Made by a program: the position numbers and the translations under genes
Assembly (NCBI GenBank): GCA_013397695.1
Contig: VYZI01000012.1
Coordinates: 5,490,165-5,554,164, forward strand
Origin: Centropus unirufus
Taxonomy: Eukaryota > Chordata > Aves > Cuculiformes > Centropidae
DNA: 64,000 nucleotides
Reading direction: 5' to 3'
Notes under the pieces: model-generated
Seen by the model: only the letters and a program-made list of their open reading frames with translations
What the model was told of the DNA's origin: nothing
Database searches by the model: none
Part shown: one piece after another, positions 60,501-64,000 of the stretch
How the letters are laid out: every line of letters starts with the position of its first letter
How positions within the stretch are numbered: the first letter of the stretch is position 1

Positions 60501-62880
60501 AGTAAAAGCTGGTTTTAAAATGCTTACAAAGGAAACAATTTGAAATGGGAAATCAGAAAGACTGTGAAGAGAAGTTAATGAAGGGATTAGAGAGAGTGTG
60601 GTTGTGTTTCAAACTAAGGTTCCTTATATGTATTTAATTAAAGAGCCAATAAAGTGGGATTTAAATGTACATAAACTAGACACAGTAGAAACTTGTTAAT
60701 TTGCACTCTAATAATTTGCAGATTTTATAATTTATGAATAGAAAAAAAAATAGATTCCTTCTGCCTTCTGGTTGTTTTAAACCAGAGGCAAGAGTGAAAT
60801 AGCCTGCTATTAACACTTTGTTTCTTTGGCAAGTATATTGGAAAGCGGTGGTTAGTGTATACAACTGTTAAAAGGATTAACCAGTGGATCTTAGTTATTA
60901 ATGCGCCATCAAATTTACTTCCTTGTATCTTTGCATTCTTGTTCTGTCAGGCAGCACTCAATGTAACTCCTTAAGGTTTTTCCTGATTTGGAGTTGGTCA
61001 CAAACAAGCACTTGTGCCAGGTCCCAAATGCAATGATTTGCCATAACTCTTGGGCATTAAAATTGCAGATTGCCACCACCACCAGACAATGGGCCTGATG
61101 ACAGAGATTTTGAAACTGTGCCTGGAAATTCCTGGGGAATGTTTAATTTTTCTCTTTCAGGAGGTTTTAGTCAGCTGGGGTGAGTAGCAGGAGGTCAGTT
61201 CTGCTGGTGTTGCAGTTTGCTGTGTCTGCAGGACCATTCACAGCATTCATAGATCCGTACAGGTGAAGGGAAGAATGAGCTGGGTTTTATGTGAATTTTT
61301 CTAAGGTGAAACCTGATAGATCAGCTTCTGACCATTATTTATTATTATTATTATCAATCAATATACATCTGAATTTATTGCCATTTCTGACTTGTAGCAT
61401 ATACCCAGGTCATATTGTTCAGCAACGAACTTTTTAGCCTCTTTTCCTTTAGGCTTATTTGCGTAGAAGATAAAATGAATTTGATGTTATTCTGTGACGG
61501 TGTACCTGGTACTAAATCAATACTTTACTGTGATTTTTCAGCCTCTTTTAAACTGCTATTCTCATGTTGTGTGCAATATTTTCAGCTTTCTGTGGTGCGC
61601 GAGTTCATGCAGAGTCTAAGAAATAAATTATAAAATGTAGAGAAATTCTAAACATCATAGATTACATTCATAGATCTTGTAATTAAATTGAGCTGTTAAC
61701 ATTATTTTAGAAATAAAAATATTTGACCTAAAGGAATTAAAAAAAAACGGTGTTCATTTTTTAAAATCACCGTATTTTAGAATATTTTCCTTTGAATTCC
61801 AGTTGCGTAAGCTGACCTTGCTGTGCTGCACCAGCCTCATGCTAAATTAGCTGGAATGTGACTATGTCAAGTGAAGATATTCCAGTTTGCTTTAATCCTG
61901 ACTCCAGTTTCCAGGTAACTATCTATCCAATTATATGTACACATTTGGAATGACATTCCATTGAGCAAAATCTCATCATCTGCCAGGTATTTATGGCTCT
62001 TGTTATCTTCAGCTGGGAGTTACCTTGTGTACAGCACTGGGTAGAGTAGGATCCACTCATATTTCTTCTGCTCATGTGGTGTAGTTGATTAATCAAACAT
62101 ACTTATCTGCAGCTCTCATTTTGCAGCTAGAAGGCCTGTAGCAAGGTAGAGGAGCTGGCATTTGCATTGTAATTCCAATTAAGTTGAAATTAGCATGAAG
62201 TTATGTTCAGTAGCTGATGTTTAATGTATGTTAGATGAAATGGTACTTTGATAAACTGACTCCAAGGATTATTATGACATTTCTTGTTTGCATCCTTCAA
62301 CGTGATTAAACTTCAGTAGCACCATGTGAGTAATAGTTCTCTATGCAGTACCTTTCCAGCACAGCGAACCAACTCGATCAGTTTTCAAGGCAAGGCTTGT
62401 TTAAAAACAGGTCAACCAACCACTCAAAACCTAAAAATCCATAAGAAATAAAACACATGCACGAAAAAAGTCAGCTTCCCCCAGAGAACTGAAACATCTG
62501 TCCTAACTGGTGTAGCAAATAGGAAGGATCAGAACAATTTTCAAATGTCATAGGAAATTCTTTTTCTGCTTTAGTTTAAGCTATTTTGTATTTTCATTGA
62601 AACACAGGGTCTCTTGGAAATAGCACACATTAGGAATGCTTAGAAAATGCTTGCACTGAATCTTGTTGGCAAAAACCTGACCAAAAAATAAACTATTTCA
62701 CGCATGCCAGCTGTTGCAGGCACTGTCCAAGTCCAGATCCTTTACAAAAGGATCTATTTTTTAGTATCAGTCTTCTGAGGAAATGTAGGTTACTATAGTT
62801 CCATCATACCTGCAGAACTGAGGCTCTAGCAAGAAATCAATAGGCCCCAGTGACTTAAATGCTTGCCTATCAGATGGTTT
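57508..62880. other. AT-rich non-coding DNA
   Basis: No gene or repeat family is recognised. A short ATT trinucleotide run lies at 61334-61354. Confidence 0.45.
61334..61354 (+). repeat. Short ATT trinucleotide repeat
   Basis: About six ATT units occur with one imperfect unit. Confidence 0.8.
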
Positions 62881-63240
62881 ATGTTTCGAAAACATATCTC
62901 ATGTTGCACATTTGTCAAGGCTCATTTAAGGAGAAATTGGTTTGCTTCCTTTGTAGAAGCATTTTCCTCCCAAATAAAGGGAAGTCAGTTCATCCTGTCA
63001 AGTTTTCTTCTGCTGCTTCTGTTGCAAATGGCACTGTTTCTCCTTACTATCCTGCTTTGCCTTTTCCTCCTCCCATGGTTTATGAGGAAGCCTACTCAGG
63101 CAGGGTTACAGCAGCAATCTGTTGACAATGGAGAGATGCCCAAGAAAGGCCATAATAACACAAACCAAGTGTTAGGAATTCACGACAAAATTTCCTGGAC
63201 AAAGGATGTGAGCAATAAGACAAAAAAATGTTGTAATTAG
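62881..63240 (+). other. 119-codon ATG frame with one hydrophobic segment; coding status doubtful
   Basis: The frame starts at ATG 62881 and ends in TAG at 63240. Residues about 43-72 are almost entirely L, F, I, A, M and T, long enough for a membrane-spanning helix. They are followed by a polar, lysine- and asparagine-rich tail ending in KKCCN. The hydrophobic run comes from a pyrimidine-rich stretch (CTGCTGCTTCTG and similar), which can create such segments by chance. No homolog is recognised and no splice or promoter context stands out. Confidence 0.15.
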
Positions 63241-64000
63241 TAATAGTAATAGAAGAAAAAAAACAGGTATGGGAACATGGAATTAAATGGAATTAAATAT
63301 GCAAGCCTGCTCTTGATGCTAGTCACAATTAGTGATTTTTAAAGCAAATATAACTGGGTAGTGCCAACTAAATTTTTTTAATTACCAATCCTGATGTCAA
63401 ATAACTTTGTTTATATTTAAAAAAATATACTCTCTCCCAGTTAGGCACTGTAAGGTACTTTGGCTGTCCTACAATGTTTTTCTCTCCTAGTTGTACATCT
63501 TCAACAATTGCGTGGGGACTAGCGCCACATCTGAGAGCACTGTCTCTGCTAAGGCAAGCTTTGCCACGTGAGCAGCAGTTTTCTAGCCTTCCCCCTTTGA
63601 TGACGCCAGAAGCCACCTTCATGCTACAGTTTTAGAGCATGGCTGATAAGTTAATTTATCTTTTATGTATTTTACTAGTGCACTTGTTCTGCCAGTTTTT
63701 TTATTGTAAGTAATAAGTGAGCTTGTGTGTCTTTGAAAAAAAATGTTTTGGGTTCTTAATAGTAGTTGAGATATTTTTTGGTCTATATTTAAACCATTTA
63801 TAAATTGTATTGCCTCACTAGTAAATATCAGTAATTTGAGATTTATGGGGTTTGTTGTTTTTCATATAAATTTTCCCCCTAGGATTAAATTTGGGAGAAG
63901 TCACTTCATGTTGTTGCCCAGTATTTGCACGCATGGGTAAATTAAAGTGTCTGGTTCCCTGTCACTGATTTTGCAAATGTTAGTAATTAAAATTGTGAAG
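63241..64000. other. AT-rich non-coding stretch at the window end
   Basis: No gene is recognised. The 84-codon minus-strand frame at 63368-63622 has no motif. Confidence 0.4.

Noticed and set aside
1..64000. CRISPR arrays, bacterial operons, tRNA or rRNA genes, telomeric repeats
   Set aside because: No regularly spaced repeats, ribosome-binding-site-led gene strings, cloverleaf or B-box sequences, or TTAGGG arrays were seen.

Overview
The window is AT-rich (roughly 37-39% GC by eye), strongly CpG-poor nuclear DNA with no recognisable protein-coding gene, rRNA, tRNA or CRISPR array. The best-supported transposon is a decayed CR1 LINE tail (about 43600-44090, + strand). There are no Alu/B1/L1-like copies, no LTRs and no younger CR1. 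This mix suggests a sauropsid, most likely a bird, and either a gene desert or a very large intron. That assignment is an inference.

Layout. 1-5240 is AT-rich non-coding DNA. It holds one half of an ancient duplicated segment (375-605), splice-bounded exon-like segments (1504-1621 on +, 3569-3665 on -) and a block open on both strands (4839-5238). 5240-12290 is unremarkable except for an A-rich tract and the second half of the duplicated segment (9725-9985). 12291-13310 is a locally GC-richer spot with two adjacent exon-like segments on the minus strand. 13400-18800 carries long polypyrimidine tracts and two plus-strand exon-like segments (16351-16502, 18712-18787). 18800-34990 contains an AT dinucleotide cluster (23361-23467), a possible MIR relic and a 16-bp perfect palindrome. 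35011-35104 can fold into a long near-perfect hairpin. 37831-37917 is the neatest single exon candidate: 87 bp, strong splice signals, one open frame. 40881-41160 has a GC-rich hairpin and a possible L2 tail. 42860-44090 is the CR1 region. The rest, to 64000, is mostly featureless AT-rich DNA with a G-quadruplex-type C/G tract (45429-45445), short tandem duplications, some chance-length open frames and a 119-codon frame with one hydrophobic segment (62881-63240).

No set of genes working together can be demonstrated. The exon-like segments come from reading splice signals and open frames by eye. Such pairs also arise by chance in 64 kb, so each needs RNA or cross-species evidence. The observation I trust most beyond the CR1 is the collinear similarity between about 375-605 and 9725-9985, which points to an ancient duplicated or repeated element that is otherwise unexplained.
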